Source of the DNA: an archaeon | GTDB lineage: Archaea > Thermoproteota > Nitrososphaeria > Conexivisphaerales > UBA164 | Reading direction: 5' to 3' | Length of the DNA: 64,000 bases | NCBI GenBank assembly: GCA_021792955.1 | Contig: JAJYTP010000001.1 | Span: forward strand, 67,044 to 131,043 | Shown: positions 1 to 10,586 of the stretch, piece after piece | How positions within the stretch are numbered: the first letter of the stretch is position 1 | Layout of the letters: every line of letters begins with the position of its first letter | Made by a program: the position numbers and the translations under genes | The notes under the pieces: model-generated | The model's database searches: none | What the model saw: only the letters and a program-made list of their open reading frames with translations | Told to the model about the DNA's origin: nothing

Positions 1-206
1 GCTCAATGCTCATCTTATCCAGCAATAGGCTTAATGGGATCTCATTTGCAACCGCGGATGAGTCCCTGTCCATCCTAGCCTTCATACATCACCTTTTTTA
101 GCGCGTTCTATTTAAATAGAATGTTTGATTGTAATCACATAGGTGGGATGGCAACGGAAATTCCACCGATCGATGGCTTGAACTGCGATTTAAGATTTTT
201 AAGCTG

Positions 207-1865
207 ATGAAACTAAGCAGATGTGTGAATAGTAAGGTTGGGTACTACATGGTAGTGGCCCTTATAGGGCTCGCCGCTGGCATCCTTGTATCCGGGCTTG
301 AAATATTCTACACATATCTTACTAGCCTGCTGACAATGGTCAGATCTGCTATACCATTTATACTTATAACGGGGGCAGTATTTTTCATATCCTATACTCT
401 TGTCCGGGGCTTAACCACTGATAAAAGGACCGGATCGGGAGCCCACAGTTTCCTTAACAGCTTGCACTTTAAAGGGGGATATTTCAGCCTGAGGGATACT
501 ATAGTCAAGCCGTTGGCGTCCGTGCTTACCATAGCCGCCGGAGGAAGCGCCGGGTTGGAGGGACCCAGCATAGTGGCCGGCTCCGGCATAGCGTCAATTA
601 TATCCAGGAAATTGGGGTTCAATAAAAGGCAAATGAGAATACTTTATCTGGCCGGTGCCGCCGCCGGACTTTCAGCCGTTTTTAAGGCCCCTTTCACGGG
701 GATCCTCTTCGTTCTGGAAATGCCGTATAAATTTGATATAGAAAAGGATGCGTTCTTTGAAGCAACCACGGCATCACTTATAGCATACCTGGTATCCATA
801 CTGCTCACTGGCTCCAAGGACATATTTGGAATAGCCGTGTATACTACGTTCAGTATAGATATCATTCCTTATCTCCTCTTATTCGGGGTGGTGGCTGGTG
901 CCTACTCCATGCTGTTTGTAAGAAGTTTTCAGGTGTTATCCAGGGCATCAAGGGCCCTTTCGTTCAAAAAAAGGGTCAGATATCTGGTGCCCATAATAGG
1001 CTTGTCATTGGGAGCTATGTACTATTTCTTCCCTCTAACCACCGGGCTGGGTTACGCTATAATCCCCTTTCTTATAACTGGGAGCACGATAACGATTAGC
1101 ACTTTGTTAATATTGCTTGTACTGAAGGCGATTACGACGGACTTGACGCTTACGATGGGGGGAAGCGGTGGATTGCTAATACCATCCCTGTTAGACGGCG
1201 CTATTCTGGGGGCCCTGTTTTCCAGGCTGATGCTGGGCCATATAACACCCCTTTTTGTAGCGGTTGGGATGGCCGCAGTGCTGGCTGGAACTCACAAAAT
1301 GATACTGACCCCTACGGCCTTTATCGCGGAGGTTATTGGGCCGCTGGCGGTCATCCCATCCCTGATAGTTACCGCCGTAAGCTATGCAACATCGTTTAAC
1401 GTATCATTTTATCCAACGCAACTGAGAAACCGTGAAGCATATAATTCGCTGGACACCGTCGTGCTTTATGACGCCATGAAAAATAAGGAAAGGGCCAGCA
1501 CGATAACCGTCAATGACATAATGACCCCAGTAGAATTCTATTTGATAGATAGCGAAACGATCATGGAAGGAAGGAAGAAATTTGATAGGAGCAACACAAG
1601 GGCACTGCCCTTGCTGAACCCAAAGGGTAAATTCGAAGGCATGATAGAAGAGAGGGACTTGGAAGGAAAAAGGGCAAGTATTAAGATTGGGGCGCTAGCT
1701 ACGCATGACCTATATTTAATGAGCGGAAAAAGTATAAGTGATGTAATAGAAATCTATAGAAAGGACGGAGAAAAAGCCCTGGCGATAGTTGATCAAGACT
1801 TTACCCTGCTGGGATTGATATACCCCGAGAACATCAAGGAGCTCATAATAAAGATGAGCGGCTGA
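207..1865 (+). CDS. ClC-type chloride channel with C-terminal CBS domains
   Basis: 552-aa ORF; polytopic; GSAGLEGPS and GKxG-type ClC signature region; C-terminal NDIMTPVEFYLID... CBS-like. Confidence 0.9.
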   Translation: MKLSRCVNSKVGYYMVVALIGLAAGILVSGLEIFYTYLTSLLTMVRSAIPFILITGAVFFISYTLVRGLTTDKRTGSGAHSFLNSLHFKGGYFSLRDTIVKPLASVLTIAAGGSAGLEGPSIVAGSGIASIISRKLGFNKRQMRILYLAGAAAGLSAVFKAPFTGILFVLEMPYKFDIEKDAFFEATTASLIAYLVSILLTGSKDIFGIAVYTTFSIDIIPYLLLFGVVAGAYSMLFVRSFQVLSRASRALSFKKRVRYLVPIIGLSLGAMYYFFPLTTGLGYAIIPFLITGSTITISTLLILLVLKAITTDLTLTMGGSGGLLIPSLLDGAILGALFSRLMLGHITPLFVAVGMAAVLAGTHKMILTPTAFIAEVIGPLAVIPSLIVTAVSYATSFNVSFYPTQLRNREAYNSLDTVVLYDAMKNKERASTITVNDIMTPVEFYLIDSETIMEGRKKFDRSNTRALPLLNPKGKFEGMIEERDLEGKRASIKIGALATHDLYLMSGKSISDVIEIYRKDGEKALAIVDQDFTLLGLIYPENIKELIIKMSG

Positions 1866-2254
1866 TGCCGAACGGCACATAAAATAACATCAGCAGTTCA
1901 TTTTCCAAAACCGTGAGGCCCGAGGGATATATCGCAGGTCTGCTGCCCTGGCGATAGCGATCCCATGCGGATAAACCGGTAAATGCAATGCGCAGTGCAT
2001 TGCGATTTAACACATTCGATTCCGGTCATGCATATAAAATAGTACATCTGTTGGATCCCAGCTTTTCCCGCCCAAAAGGGATCAGATTCAGGGCGTCAGG
2101 CCGGAACGGGCGTTTTTAAGGCCTCCGGTGGACCGCCCTAAACACGGCGCCCTTTCGAAGTTTCGTTAAATCGCCCCCTCAGGGGGTCGATCATGTTCCT
2201 CCCGGCCCTGGAGGGTGGGTTTTCCCGGTATTTTGTTCTACGCATATGCGCGCT

Positions 2255-2857
2255 CTAGGGATCCCAGGTTGGAAGGCCAGAATTTCTGCATGTCTTCTGC
2301 CCTAATTCCATTAGCGAAATGTAGAGGCGCCTCGGATCATTATCGGCTATCGAACGTTCACAGGAATCCAGCAGCGGTTTAGCGTCGATCTCATACTTAT
2401 TGATTGGGCTAATCAGGGCGGCCCTTTTAATTATCCCGAGCGATACCTCCTGTCGGCCCCGCTGGTAGTGGACCATTGCAGCCGAGCAGAGTATCAGGAA
2501 ATGCAGATAATCCTTCCTGCCGCCGCTGGATTTCCTCCAAATTTGTTCTAAAGCTTCATGCGATTCCCAGAACCTTTCCTCCTTTATCAGGCACAGAGCG
2601 CGGCTGAATATATCGTCGTATAACGACGCGTAAAGTTCTGCTGGGACCCTTGCTATCATATCCCTTTCGATAAATGAAAGTGCCGCTTCGTCAAGTTCTC
2701 CCTTTATATCAACTTCTAGATGCGCCATGGCCACCCTTACATCCACAACATCTGCATGCAGCTTCCTCAGGCCATCGATGATCGACTGGCGATCATTCAC
2801 GCTCATCCCGTTCGCCTTAAAAATGTATATATTTCGTCCCCCTTCCATGGCGCTCAC
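2255..2857 (-). CDS. DUF309-type protein
   Basis: FWESHEALEQIWRKSSGGRKDYLHFLILCSAAMVHYQRG motif typical of DUF309. Confidence 0.75.
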   Translation of the reverse strand: MSAMEGGRNIYIFKANGMSVNDRQSIIDGLRKLHADVVDVRVAMAHLEVDIKGELDEAALSFIERDMIARVPAELYASLYDDIFSRALCLIKEERFWESHEALEQIWRKSSGGRKDYLHFLILCSAAMVHYQRGRQEVSLGIIKRAALISPINKYEIDAKPLLDSCERSIADNDPRRLYISLMELGQKTCRNSGLPTWDP

Positions 2858-2951
2858 CAGATATGTTGGAGTAGGCTCTACTTAAGGAATAGTCAGGAAT
2901 CGAAGCAAGCAGTAATAATTAAAAGCCTCCCAGGCCGCTTCTAGGGATGGA

Positions 2952-3902
2952 ATGATAGAAGGGGAAGTCGGTGGAATCGCCATGGGCGACTCGTACCCCG
3001 TGAGAATAATAGGTGTCATAAATCTGTCCAGGGAGTCATTCTACGAAGGGTCCGTAGCCAAGGGGCTGGACGAAGTTTTGGAGAGGGCAAGACGGTTCAT
3101 ATCGGAGGGGGCCGACGTGATAGATATAGGTGGTATGTCAACGGCACCCTATAAGGAAACCTGGATAACCGAGGAGGCCGAAATCAACAGGCTTCTGCCC
3201 GTAGTCGGAGAGCTTGCCAGGGCGGTGAAGGCGCCCATAAGCGTGGACACGTACAGGCCAGCCGTAGCTGAAAAGGTGCTCAATGCGGGGGCGATGATAA
3301 TAAACGATGTAAGCGGCCTGGGCGTACATCCATCTTTAGCGAAGGTGGTTTCTGACCATGGCGCATCAATCATCACATGCGCAAGGGTCCCTGAATCATC
3401 CGACCCTGTGCAGATAGGCGATCCAGTAGGGCTCCTGAACAGGTCGATTGAACGCACGATCAGAATGCTTGTAAAGGAGAACGTTAATAAAAGGAAGGTC
3501 GCCATCGATCCGTGCATTGGTTTTTCTTCGCTGAGACCCTCAGATGAGCCGCATGCTTCCGGGGGCATATACAGGCAGGGCAGCACCTCATGGCCATTCT
3601 GGAAATGGGATTCATATATAGTAGGCAATTTATGGAAATTTCGAAGGTCGGGATTGCCGATCGTAGTGGGGGTCTCCAGGAAGTCCTTCATAAGAAGGAT
3701 ATGCGAAGTTGATGACCCTGAACGCGTAGTGTTTGGAAGCGTAGCCGCTGAAGCTATAGCGGTTATGAATGGAGCCCACGCCATAAGGACCCATAACCCC
3801 TTTGAAAGCAGGCAGGCTATAAGGATAGCCGAGAGCATAAAAAGGGAGGTGCATCAAGGCGCTAAACCGCGAAGCAGGCCCGCCTTAGAAAAACGATCGT
3901 AA
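2952..3902 (+). CDS. dihydropteroate synthase-like pterin-binding protein
   Basis: GVINLSRESFYEGS, GADVIDIGGMSTAP, SVDTYRPAVAEKVLNAGAMIINDVSGL motifs. Confidence 0.88.
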   Translation: MIEGEVGGIAMGDSYPVRIIGVINLSRESFYEGSVAKGLDEVLERARRFISEGADVIDIGGMSTAPYKETWITEEAEINRLLPVVGELARAVKAPISVDTYRPAVAEKVLNAGAMIINDVSGLGVHPSLAKVVSDHGASIITCARVPESSDPVQIGDPVGLLNRSIERTIRMLVKENVNKRKVAIDPCIGFSSLRPSDEPHASGGIYRQGSTSWPFWKWDSYIVGNLWKFRRSGLPIVVGVSRKSFIRRICEVDDPERVVFGSVAAEAIAVMNGAHAIRTHNPFESRQAIRIAESIKREVHQGAKPRSRPALEKRS

Positions 3903-3917
3903 GGTTTATAATCGTTT

Positions 3918-5009
3918 TTGTTTAGTATACTCAGAATGATAACAAAGGTGATTGCACTGTTCCTGGTGGCAATTATACTGATAACCCCTGCCGCCTTCTT
4001 AACCGGTTATTATCTTGGAAGGAGCGATACCACCCCAGCTCAAACTAGCAGTCCTCAGTACCTTAGCATAATAGCCGCATCGCTATACGCCAAATATATA
4101 GGCGCGGCCAGCAAGGAGGCGGGCATAAATTCCACCATTGAAGCAGAAGGTGCGGTCGAGGCCGCGCGTCAGGTCGTTTTAAGCCCCAGCGAATTCGGGT
4201 TATATGCTACCCCGGAACCTTCACTTATCACTGGAATAATTGGAAATATAAGCGGTTGGTACATAGCCGTTGCGTCGGACCAGATGGTCATAGCATACTC
4301 GCCGCTGGCCCCTGCGGCAAATGAGCTTGCGACCCTTAACGGGGAAATTAACGCATCCATTCATGCCGGCGATGCCAACCTGACCGCATATTTAAACGAC
4401 CTGTATTCCATTGTGCTGTCGCCTTCATCCAAATTGGGCATAACGAACCCGAACACGGACCCAGAGGGCATTGATGCCCTTTTAGAGCTGCAGCTGGCTG
4501 GCATATTTGAAAACCGAAGCCCCAGCCATTACCTAGACCAGTTCAATGCGCTCAACGCGAGCGGATCGGTCGCTGAAACTACGGCTGGGTCTTCGCTGAT
4601 AGCGTACATCCAGAGCGGGCAGATTTATTATGATATAGCCATGTTCAAATCGGCGGCCGAGGCCTACAACCTATCCTACGTGTGTCTGCCACCCCAGATA
4701 AATCTGGGAAGTGTGGCATACAGCAGCTATTACAGACAGGCATCGACGGTCATAACTGTTAACGGCGTCCCTCTGCAGGTAGTGGGGGGACCCATATTCT
4801 TCAGTATGACCATACCTAATGGGTACGCACATAAGGAACTCGCGGCTCAGCTAATAGTTTACATGAATAGCCAGCCGGGAAGGGCGCTGATGTCCCAGTA
4901 CGGCCTTTCCCCCCTTCCAGTCGAAATGTTATACGGCGATATCAACGATGTGCCACAGCCGCTCAGCTATCTGATAAATTCGACATCCATTGAAAATGTC
5001 CACCAATAG
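3918..5009 (+). CDS. tungstate/molybdate-type ABC transporter substrate-binding protein
   Basis: N-terminal hydrophobic signal; ModA/WtpA-like body; operon with permease and ATPase. Confidence 0.75.
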   Translation: MFSILRMITKVIALFLVAIILITPAAFLTGYYLGRSDTTPAQTSSPQYLSIIAASLYAKYIGAASKEAGINSTIEAEGAVEAARQVVLSPSEFGLYATPEPSLITGIIGNISGWYIAVASDQMVIAYSPLAPAANELATLNGEINASIHAGDANLTAYLNDLYSIVLSPSSKLGITNPNTDPEGIDALLELQLAGIFENRSPSHYLDQFNALNASGSVAETTAGSSLIAYIQSGQIYYDIAMFKSAAEAYNLSYVCLPPQINLGSVAYSSYYRQASTVITVNGVPLQVVGGPIFFSMTIPNGYAHKELAAQLIVYMNSQPGRALMSQYGLSPLPVEMLYGDINDVPQPLSYLINSTSIENVHQ

Positions 5010-5796
5010 GGATTATATCCCCTTCCTGATCCCCCTTATCCTTTTGACCGTCTTTTTCTTCATTCCCATAGCTTTGATGATCTACATAGCTGGCCCCAGA
5101 AGCATAGTCAGCGCGTTTATGGATGTTCAATTTCTGAGTTCGGTGGAACTTACCTTCCTAAGCGCCACAATATCCACCGCCGTAGCGGTGCTTGTTGGCA
5201 CGCCGGTGGCCTACCTGTTGTCCAGAAGGATCATAGGTTCGAGCAAGACCAACCTGTTCTCCAACCTGTTGATTTCGCCACTAACCATCCCCCATACCGT
5301 AGTCGGTATAATGTTGCTCATACTGTTCACGCCGATATCACCGATTCATGCCCTGGTGCCCGGCCTGTCCCTTGTTAACAGCTTCGTCGGGCTGATCGCC
5401 GCGTTATTCTTCGTATCGGCGCCAATTTATCTGATCTCCATGAAAGAATACTTTGACAGGATGGAGCCGAGGTATGAGATGATAGGGATGAGCCTGGGGG
5501 CGAGTCCCCTTGAGGCATTTGTAAAAATAGCTGTGCCCAACTCAAAAAGGGGCATCCTGAGGGTGGCGCTGATTTCCTGGGGAAGGGCCATAAGCGAATT
5601 CGGTTCCTTGCTCATACTGACATACTTTGTTACGCTTGCCCCCGTCTTTGAGTACGTAAGGCCAGCTTCCGTGTATGTCTGGTATCAATATGAAGTATAT
5701 GGTTTGAACGCTGTGCTGGGATATTCTGCTGCCCTCCTGCTGATCTCCATGGTGGTGCTTGTGGCTATGATAGTGGTGAGCTATAAAAATGACTGA
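4990..5796 (+). CDS. ABC transporter permease (ModB/WtpB-like)
   Basis: six-TM permease with MIGMSLGASPLEAFVKIAVPNSKRGI EAA loop. Confidence 0.85.
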   Translation: MKMSTNRDYIPFLIPLILLTVFFFIPIALMIYIAGPRSIVSAFMDVQFLSSVELTFLSATISTAVAVLVGTPVAYLLSRRIIGSSKTNLFSNLLISPLTIPHTVVGIMLLILFTPISPIHALVPGLSLVNSFVGLIAALFFVSAPIYLISMKEYFDRMEPRYEMIGMSLGASPLEAFVKIAVPNSKRGILRVALISWGRAISEFGSLLILTYFVTLAPVFEYVRPASVYVWYQYEVYGLNAVLGYSAALLLISMVVLVAMIVVSYKND

Positions 5797-6406
5797 TTTG
5801 AGGGTCTATGATCTGACGTCAAGGAGGAGCTCTTTCGTTGTAGGCCCCATAAGCATGCAACTTGGCCGCGGGGAGGGGGCGTTGATATATGGGGGAAATG
5901 GCATCGGCAAGACGACATTGCTATTTACCATTGCCGGGCATCTTCCGGCCACCGGCGGAACGGTCATATTGAATGGCGTCGATATAACGAAGCTCCCTCC
6001 TTACAGGAGGGACCTGACACTGGTCCCTGCCGAGTCATCCACGTTTCCAAATATGTCCGTCAGAGAAAACCTTGGCTTCGCCCTTAACCATGCAAAGGAG
6101 AGGCCGGACGGACAGAAGCTGATCAGGGCCTTCGATCTGGACGCGCTGCTCGATAAGAGGGGGGGAGCTGTGAGCCTGGGCCAGTCAAAGCTGATTGATG
6201 TAGCAAGGGCGCTTATGTACAACCCAGCGCTGATGCTGCTAGATGAGCCATTTTCACACCTCTCCGAGGAGCTCGCGGCGAAGGTTCAAGACGCCTTAAA
6301 CAGGTATCGGATTGACCGCGGGGGGATGCTTATCGTAACATCGCAGGCGCGCATAAATGGGTTTGACAGGGAAATCCCGCTGGAGCATATCAATCACGCA
6401 ACCTGA
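5789..6406 (+). CDS. ABC transporter ATPase (ModC/WtpC-like, short)
   Basis: Walker A GGNGIGKTT, LSLGQSK-like signature, Walker B LMLLDEPF. Confidence 0.88.
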   Translation: MTDLRVYDLTSRRSSFVVGPISMQLGRGEGALIYGGNGIGKTTLLFTIAGHLPATGGTVILNGVDITKLPPYRRDLTLVPAESSTFPNMSVRENLGFALNHAKERPDGQKLIRAFDLDALLDKRGGAVSLGQSKLIDVARALMYNPALMLLDEPFSHLSEELAAKVQDALNRYRIDRGGMLIVTSQARINGFDREIPLEHINHAT

Positions 6407-6884
6407 CCATCTCGGCCTTCTGAACCTCCACTATATCCGACAGGCGAATTTTCAACGTCATGTCGATCTCTCCGCCACCAGCGTATACCATCACGTCTGG
6501 CGGTAGTTCCTGGTCCACTACCGTCCTTATAGGTGAAAGGAGGGCGACGGGTGGCAGGGATCCCACCTGGTATCCTGTTATCTTCACCACCTCTTCGGCC
6601 GTCGCTAGCCTCAGCCCGTCCATGCCGAGCCGCCTTGCGAGGGCCGTCTGGTTAACCCTTTTATCGCCCCGGCAGACCACTAAAAGCGGTTTCGCTGAAC
6701 CATCTATGAAAAGGATGGTCTTTACGATCCTGTCCAGAGGCGCCTGAAGCTCTTCACTGGCAGCGGTCGCAGAGTAAGCGGGCCCATGCTTTATCAGCCA
6801 GAATTTGATGCCAATGGCCTCTAGCTTCTGCGATAGATACTTCGAATTAAGGATGTCGGGCGCGCGGTCCACCTGTCCTACCAA
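6390..6884 (-). CDS. YbaK/ProX-type aminoacyl-tRNA deacylase domain protein
   Basis: KTILFIDGSAKPLLVVCRGDKRVN..., GYQVGSLPPVAL motifs. Confidence 0.85.
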   Translation of the reverse strand: MVGQVDRAPDILNSKYLSQKLEAIGIKFWLIKHGPAYSATAASEELQAPLDRIVKTILFIDGSAKPLLVVCRGDKRVNQTALARRLGMDGLRLATAEEVVKITGYQVGSLPPVALLSPIRTVVDQELPPDVMVYAGGGEIDMTLKIRLSDIVEVQKAEMVRLRD

Positions 6885-6913
6885 GCTCTCGCCTATGGCT
6901 TTGGAGATAGCCG

Positions 6914-7852
6914 TTAACTTCCGTTAAGGGTATCGAATAGCAGTTTCTTGAACTTCGCGGTGTCCGCTTCATAGACCACATTGACGTTAGCATCCTTCAA
7001 CATTATGTTATAATCGTCGACGCTTATGGCCCCCCTGAATGGCCCGTCGCGGTTATCCACTATTACATATCTTGGAATTGTCCTGGTTGCTATCGAACCG
7101 TCGATCGCGATGGCCATGGTTATGGAATCAGGGCAGGTTATCCCCTCCAGGCCCGTGGATTTTTGTAGGTATGCCTTTTCAGCGCTGCTGATCTGCAGGA
7201 AAAATTTAGAATTGGCAGTGCCCATCAGTCTAATCTGGTCTATATCATCCTTGCCCAGAAGGCCATACTTCATGGTTATATCCCATCCCACCATCGTCAT
7301 CGGGATCCCGGACCCTAGAACTATGCTTGCGGCGTCGGGGTCAACCCATGTATTGAACTCGGCGCTCGGCGTTACGTTGCCTGGATAGTTGTGCGTGCCG
7401 CCCATAAAGTAGATGTGCTTTATCTTCTTAACTATGGATGGGTCCTTCCTTATGGCCAACGCCAGGTTGGTCATGGGCGCCAGTTCAACTATCGTCATTT
7501 CACCCGGGTTATCGTTGATCGTGTCCACTATGGCATCGATTGCGTGCACCTTTTCGACAGCCTTGCTGGCCTTCGGAAAATTTGCGTTGCCCATTCCGTC
7601 CTTGCCGTGCACCTCCTCAACGGTGGTCCAGTTCTTGAGGATTGGGGTCCTGCACCCAGCATAAACAGGGACCTGATTGCCCTTTCCGGCGAATTCGACG
7701 GTGTACAGGGCGTTCTCCACTTCCTGATCAAAGGATACGTTGCCGCAATTTACGGTCACGGCATCCACCTTCACGTCCTGGTTTTTCAGCGCCAGAAGCA
7801 AGGCTGCCGCATCATCCCCGGCGGTATCGGTATCTATTATAAGGTGCAGCAT
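6914..7852 (-). CDS. inosine/uridine-preferring nucleoside hydrolase
   Basis: IIDTDTAGDDAAALLLAL N-terminus; VDPDAASIVLGSG. Confidence 0.93.
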   Translation of the reverse strand: MLHLIIDTDTAGDDAAALLLALKNQDVKVDAVTVNCGNVSFDQEVENALYTVEFAGKGNQVPVYAGCRTPILKNWTTVEEVHGKDGMGNANFPKASKAVEKVHAIDAIVDTINDNPGEMTIVELAPMTNLALAIRKDPSIVKKIKHIYFMGGTHNYPGNVTPSAEFNTWVDPDAASIVLGSGIPMTMVGWDITMKYGLLGKDDIDQIRLMGTANSKFFLQISSAEKAYLQKSTGLEGITCPDSITMAIAIDGSIATRTIPRYVIVDNRDGPFRGAISVDDYNIMLKDANVNVVYEADTAKFKKLLFDTLNGS

Positions 7853-7993
7853 AAGGCGTCTGTAAACCTACATCATTTAAGCGTTTCTAGGAAATGGCAC
7901 GGGCAGCATCCGATCCTGGTAATTGACCCGAAGCAGCCTTGCCAGCTGGTGTTTTTGGCAAGATTTAATAAGAACCATCAGAAACAACGGCAA

Positions 7994-8251
7994 ATGACAA
8001 GCGTTTATGTATTTGTTAATATATTTGTGGAATCCTCAATGATGGACTATGTACTGGGCGCCCTGGCCGAGATCCCTGAAGTGGTGGAGCTCTACGAAGT
8101 CACTGGCGAGTTTGATATAATTTCCCTGATATCCTGCTCTGACATTGAGGACTTCAGAAACATACTCAAAAACAAGATCCTGAAGATACAGGGGATCAAG
8201 AGCACGGTAAGTGCGGTGGTCCTGCACATGCATAAGGGAGCCAAGCTGTAA
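7994..8251 (+). CDS. Lrp/AsnC ligand-binding (RAM) domain protein
   Basis: 85 aa from ATG 7994; VVELYEVTGEFDIISLISCSDIEDFRNILKNKILKIQGIKST. Confidence 0.85.
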   Translation: MTSVYVFVNIFVESSMMDYVLGALAEIPEVVELYEVTGEFDIISLISCSDIEDFRNILKNKILKIQGIKSTVSAVVLHMHKGAKL

Positions 8252-8253
8252 GC

Positions 8254-9240
8254 ATGGAAGTCAGATCAACATTCAGTCAAGAGTCAATAAAAAAAATGGG
8301 CGTTAGCCCTCAGCTGTCAGCTTATACGTGTTCAAAGTGTAAAAAACGCCCGGCCTTCTACAACAGGGCCTATTCTGGGGAGTACCTATGTAAAAAGTGC
8401 TTTGTAAAGGCCATATACAAGAAGACGGTTGATACCATCAAGAAATACAAACTGATAAACTACGGTGAAAGGGTGGGGGTGGGGGTCTCTGGAGGGAAGG
8501 ACAGCCTTTCCCTTCTGTTCATATTAAGCAAGTTCCTCGGCGCGGAAAGGCTTGTATCGATAACCATAGATGAAGGAATTGCCGGATACAGGGAGGAGGC
8601 CGTTGGATTTGCCGAAACGGTTTCACGGAGGCTTGGGGTAAAGCATGTGGTATACACCTATAAACAGCTGTTTGGCCGTTCGATGGATGAGGTACAACCG
8701 TTAAAGGGCGACCATTCTTCATGTTCCCTGTGCGGCACATTTAGAAGGCGGGCCCTGGATATAGCAGCCGAAGAGGCTGGCGTCGATGTATTGGCTACAG
8801 CCCATAACCTGGACGACCTTGTCCAATCCTTTCTGATAATCCTTACCAATGGGGACCTCGACAGGCTCGCCGAGGCAAATCCCGCGGTCGGATATTCTAC
8901 GGCCTTCAGTGCCAGGAAGGTGCATCCATTTATGGCCATCTATGAAAGGGAGCTCGCGATATTCGCCATGCTTAAGCGGTTTCCGATGCAGTCGGTAACA
9001 TGCCCATATATGAATGAAGGTATAAGGACAGAAGTTAGGAACTTCCTCAATACGCTGGAGGAAGGGCATCCAGGGATCAAATTTGAGCTCCTGAGGTCCT
9101 ACGAAGGCTTGGTTGAAAGGCGCACGTTCAGGAACGGCGGCAGCTGCAGCAGGTGCGGTAGGCCGTCCAAGGGGAACCTTTGTCAGGTCTGTATGATGAT
9201 GGACGCCCTGGATGAAGCCAGCCGCCATCACGGTGGATAA
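8254..9240 (+). CDS. TtuA/Ncs6-type tRNA thiolation protein
   Basis: N-terminal CxxC pairs, PP-loop GVSGGKDSL, C-terminal Cys zinc motif CSRCGRPSKGNLCQVC. Confidence 0.9.
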   Translation: MEVRSTFSQESIKKMGVSPQLSAYTCSKCKKRPAFYNRAYSGEYLCKKCFVKAIYKKTVDTIKKYKLINYGERVGVGVSGGKDSLSLLFILSKFLGAERLVSITIDEGIAGYREEAVGFAETVSRRLGVKHVVYTYKQLFGRSMDEVQPLKGDHSSCSLCGTFRRRALDIAAEEAGVDVLATAHNLDDLVQSFLIILTNGDLDRLAEANPAVGYSTAFSARKVHPFMAIYERELAIFAMLKRFPMQSVTCPYMNEGIRTEVRNFLNTLEEGHPGIKFELLRSYEGLVERRTFRNGGSCSRCGRPSKGNLCQVCMMMDALDEASRHHGG

Positions 9241-9343
9241 ACTGAGGGGGCCCATTAATGGTTAAATACGCAGCCATCAACACCAAACTCATGAGCGGGC
9301 GAAGGCCAGGGGCGCCGGATCATAGGCCCTTCTGGTGGTATAA

Positions 9344-10357
9344 TTGACCGCGCTTCTAGACATCCTGTACCCGGTGTACTTTACGGCCAGTTCGCCGATA
9401 CTCCTTTTGCTGCTTTTCGCGGCATCCCTAATCGTAGTATTGCCCATATTGATAATGTGGGAAAGGGTGCTGATCAGGTTCTCCAGGACCGTTGAGGATG
9501 CGCACAAGCCTGGAAGGCCTATGGTTCCACGGCCAGCTGGCCCCGCCCTTCTCCTTGCCTTCGTGATAATCCTGGCCCCATTTCTGTTAACCAGGAGCGT
9601 GGCCGGCTTCCTGATGACTGGTGCCATAGCCCTGCTCATAGGGCTTTACGATGACCTCAGGGGGCTGGGGGGGATAATCAAGCCGGCCCTGTCACTGTTA
9701 ATAGCGGTTCCCCTCATCCTGCTGGGCGTCTACAATTACAACCCCCACCTCCCTTTCATAGGGTCAACCACGCTTACTATAATCTATCCGCTGCTGATGA
9801 TCATCGGAGCCAGCATATTCAGTAACGCTTCAAATATGATGGATGTGTATAACGGGGTGTTGAGCAGCGTGCTTGCAACAGCCACCGTGCCGCTGCTTGC
9901 GATCTTCATTTTACAGCGCAATCTCACCATGGCCGTGCTTTCATTGGTTTACCTTGGTGTGGTGCTGGGCTTTTTCTTCAGGCATAAATATCCATCGAAG
10001 ATATTCCCTGGGGATAGCGGCTCGCTCATGTTGGGCGCAATGTACTTCGCCCTGGTAGTTATGGGGCAGCTGGAGATCATAGGCATACTGGCCTTTATGC
10101 CGTTGATCTTTAATGGATTCTTCATAATAACTTCGGTAAGGGGCTTCAGAGAGCACAAGAGCTTTCAACGACCGGTCAGCCTTACGGAAAATTATGAGAT
10201 AACGGCAAACAAGGGGCGCGGGCTTCCCATAACGCTTGTAAGGCTGCTTACCGTATCGCATCCCCTCAGTGAAAAGGATCTAGCTTTGAACATATGGCTG
10301 CTTTCAGTGTTTTCTTCGGCGTTCGCGCTGATCGTCTACCTGTTGGTTGGTGCTTGA
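9344..10357 (+). CDS. glycosyltransferase family 4 (UDP-GlcNAc:dolichyl-phosphate GlcNAc-1-P transferase/MraY-like)
   Basis: polytopic; GLYDDL, SNASNMMDVYNG, FPGDSGS motifs; TTG start. Confidence 0.88.
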   Translation: MTALLDILYPVYFTASSPILLLLLFAASLIVVLPILIMWERVLIRFSRTVEDAHKPGRPMVPRPAGPALLLAFVIILAPFLLTRSVAGFLMTGAIALLIGLYDDLRGLGGIIKPALSLLIAVPLILLGVYNYNPHLPFIGSTTLTIIYPLLMIIGASIFSNASNMMDVYNGVLSSVLATATVPLLAIFILQRNLTMAVLSLVYLGVVLGFFFRHKYPSKIFPGDSGSLMLGAMYFALVVMGQLEIIGILAFMPLIFNGFFIITSVRGFREHKSFQRPVSLTENYEITANKGRGLPITLVRLLTVSHPLSEKDLALNIWLLSVFSSAFALIVYLLVGA

Positions 10358-10586
10358 GTTGAAGATAGTAAAGGAAACATATCAGTTGATGGCGGTTACC
10401 GGGGCATCGGGCCTGCTCTTGCTGCTCATCCTCTGGCTTATCAGCCTGGTGTTAAAGTTTGGCTACGGAGAACGAAGCCTGTCTATAACGATTATGAGGG
10501 ATGGCGTCAGCATACTGCTGTTTGCGCTGTGGTTCTACATGTTCCTACTGCTTAGGGACCTTATGGGCAGGCGCAGGGGAATGTGA
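10347..10586 (+). CDS. small membrane protein
   Basis: 79 aa, two hydrophobic segments, overlaps upstream gene. Confidence 0.5.
   Translation: MVLELKIVKETYQLMAVTGASGLLLLLILWLISLVLKFGYGERSLSITIMRDGVSILLFALWFYMFLLLRDLMGRRRGM

Noticed and set aside
3149-3838. Long antisense ORF (229 aa) opposite the dihydropteroate synthase-like gene
   Set aside because: Mirror of a strongly supported gene; composition not protein-like. The same applies to 8719-9255, 20479-20940, 31590-32066 and 51812-52408 minus-strand ORFs.
7391-7993. N-terminal part of the 286-aa ORF 7391-8251
   Set aside because: Antisense to nucleoside hydrolase; only the last 85 aa (from ATG 7994) form a recognisable Lrp ligand-binding domain.
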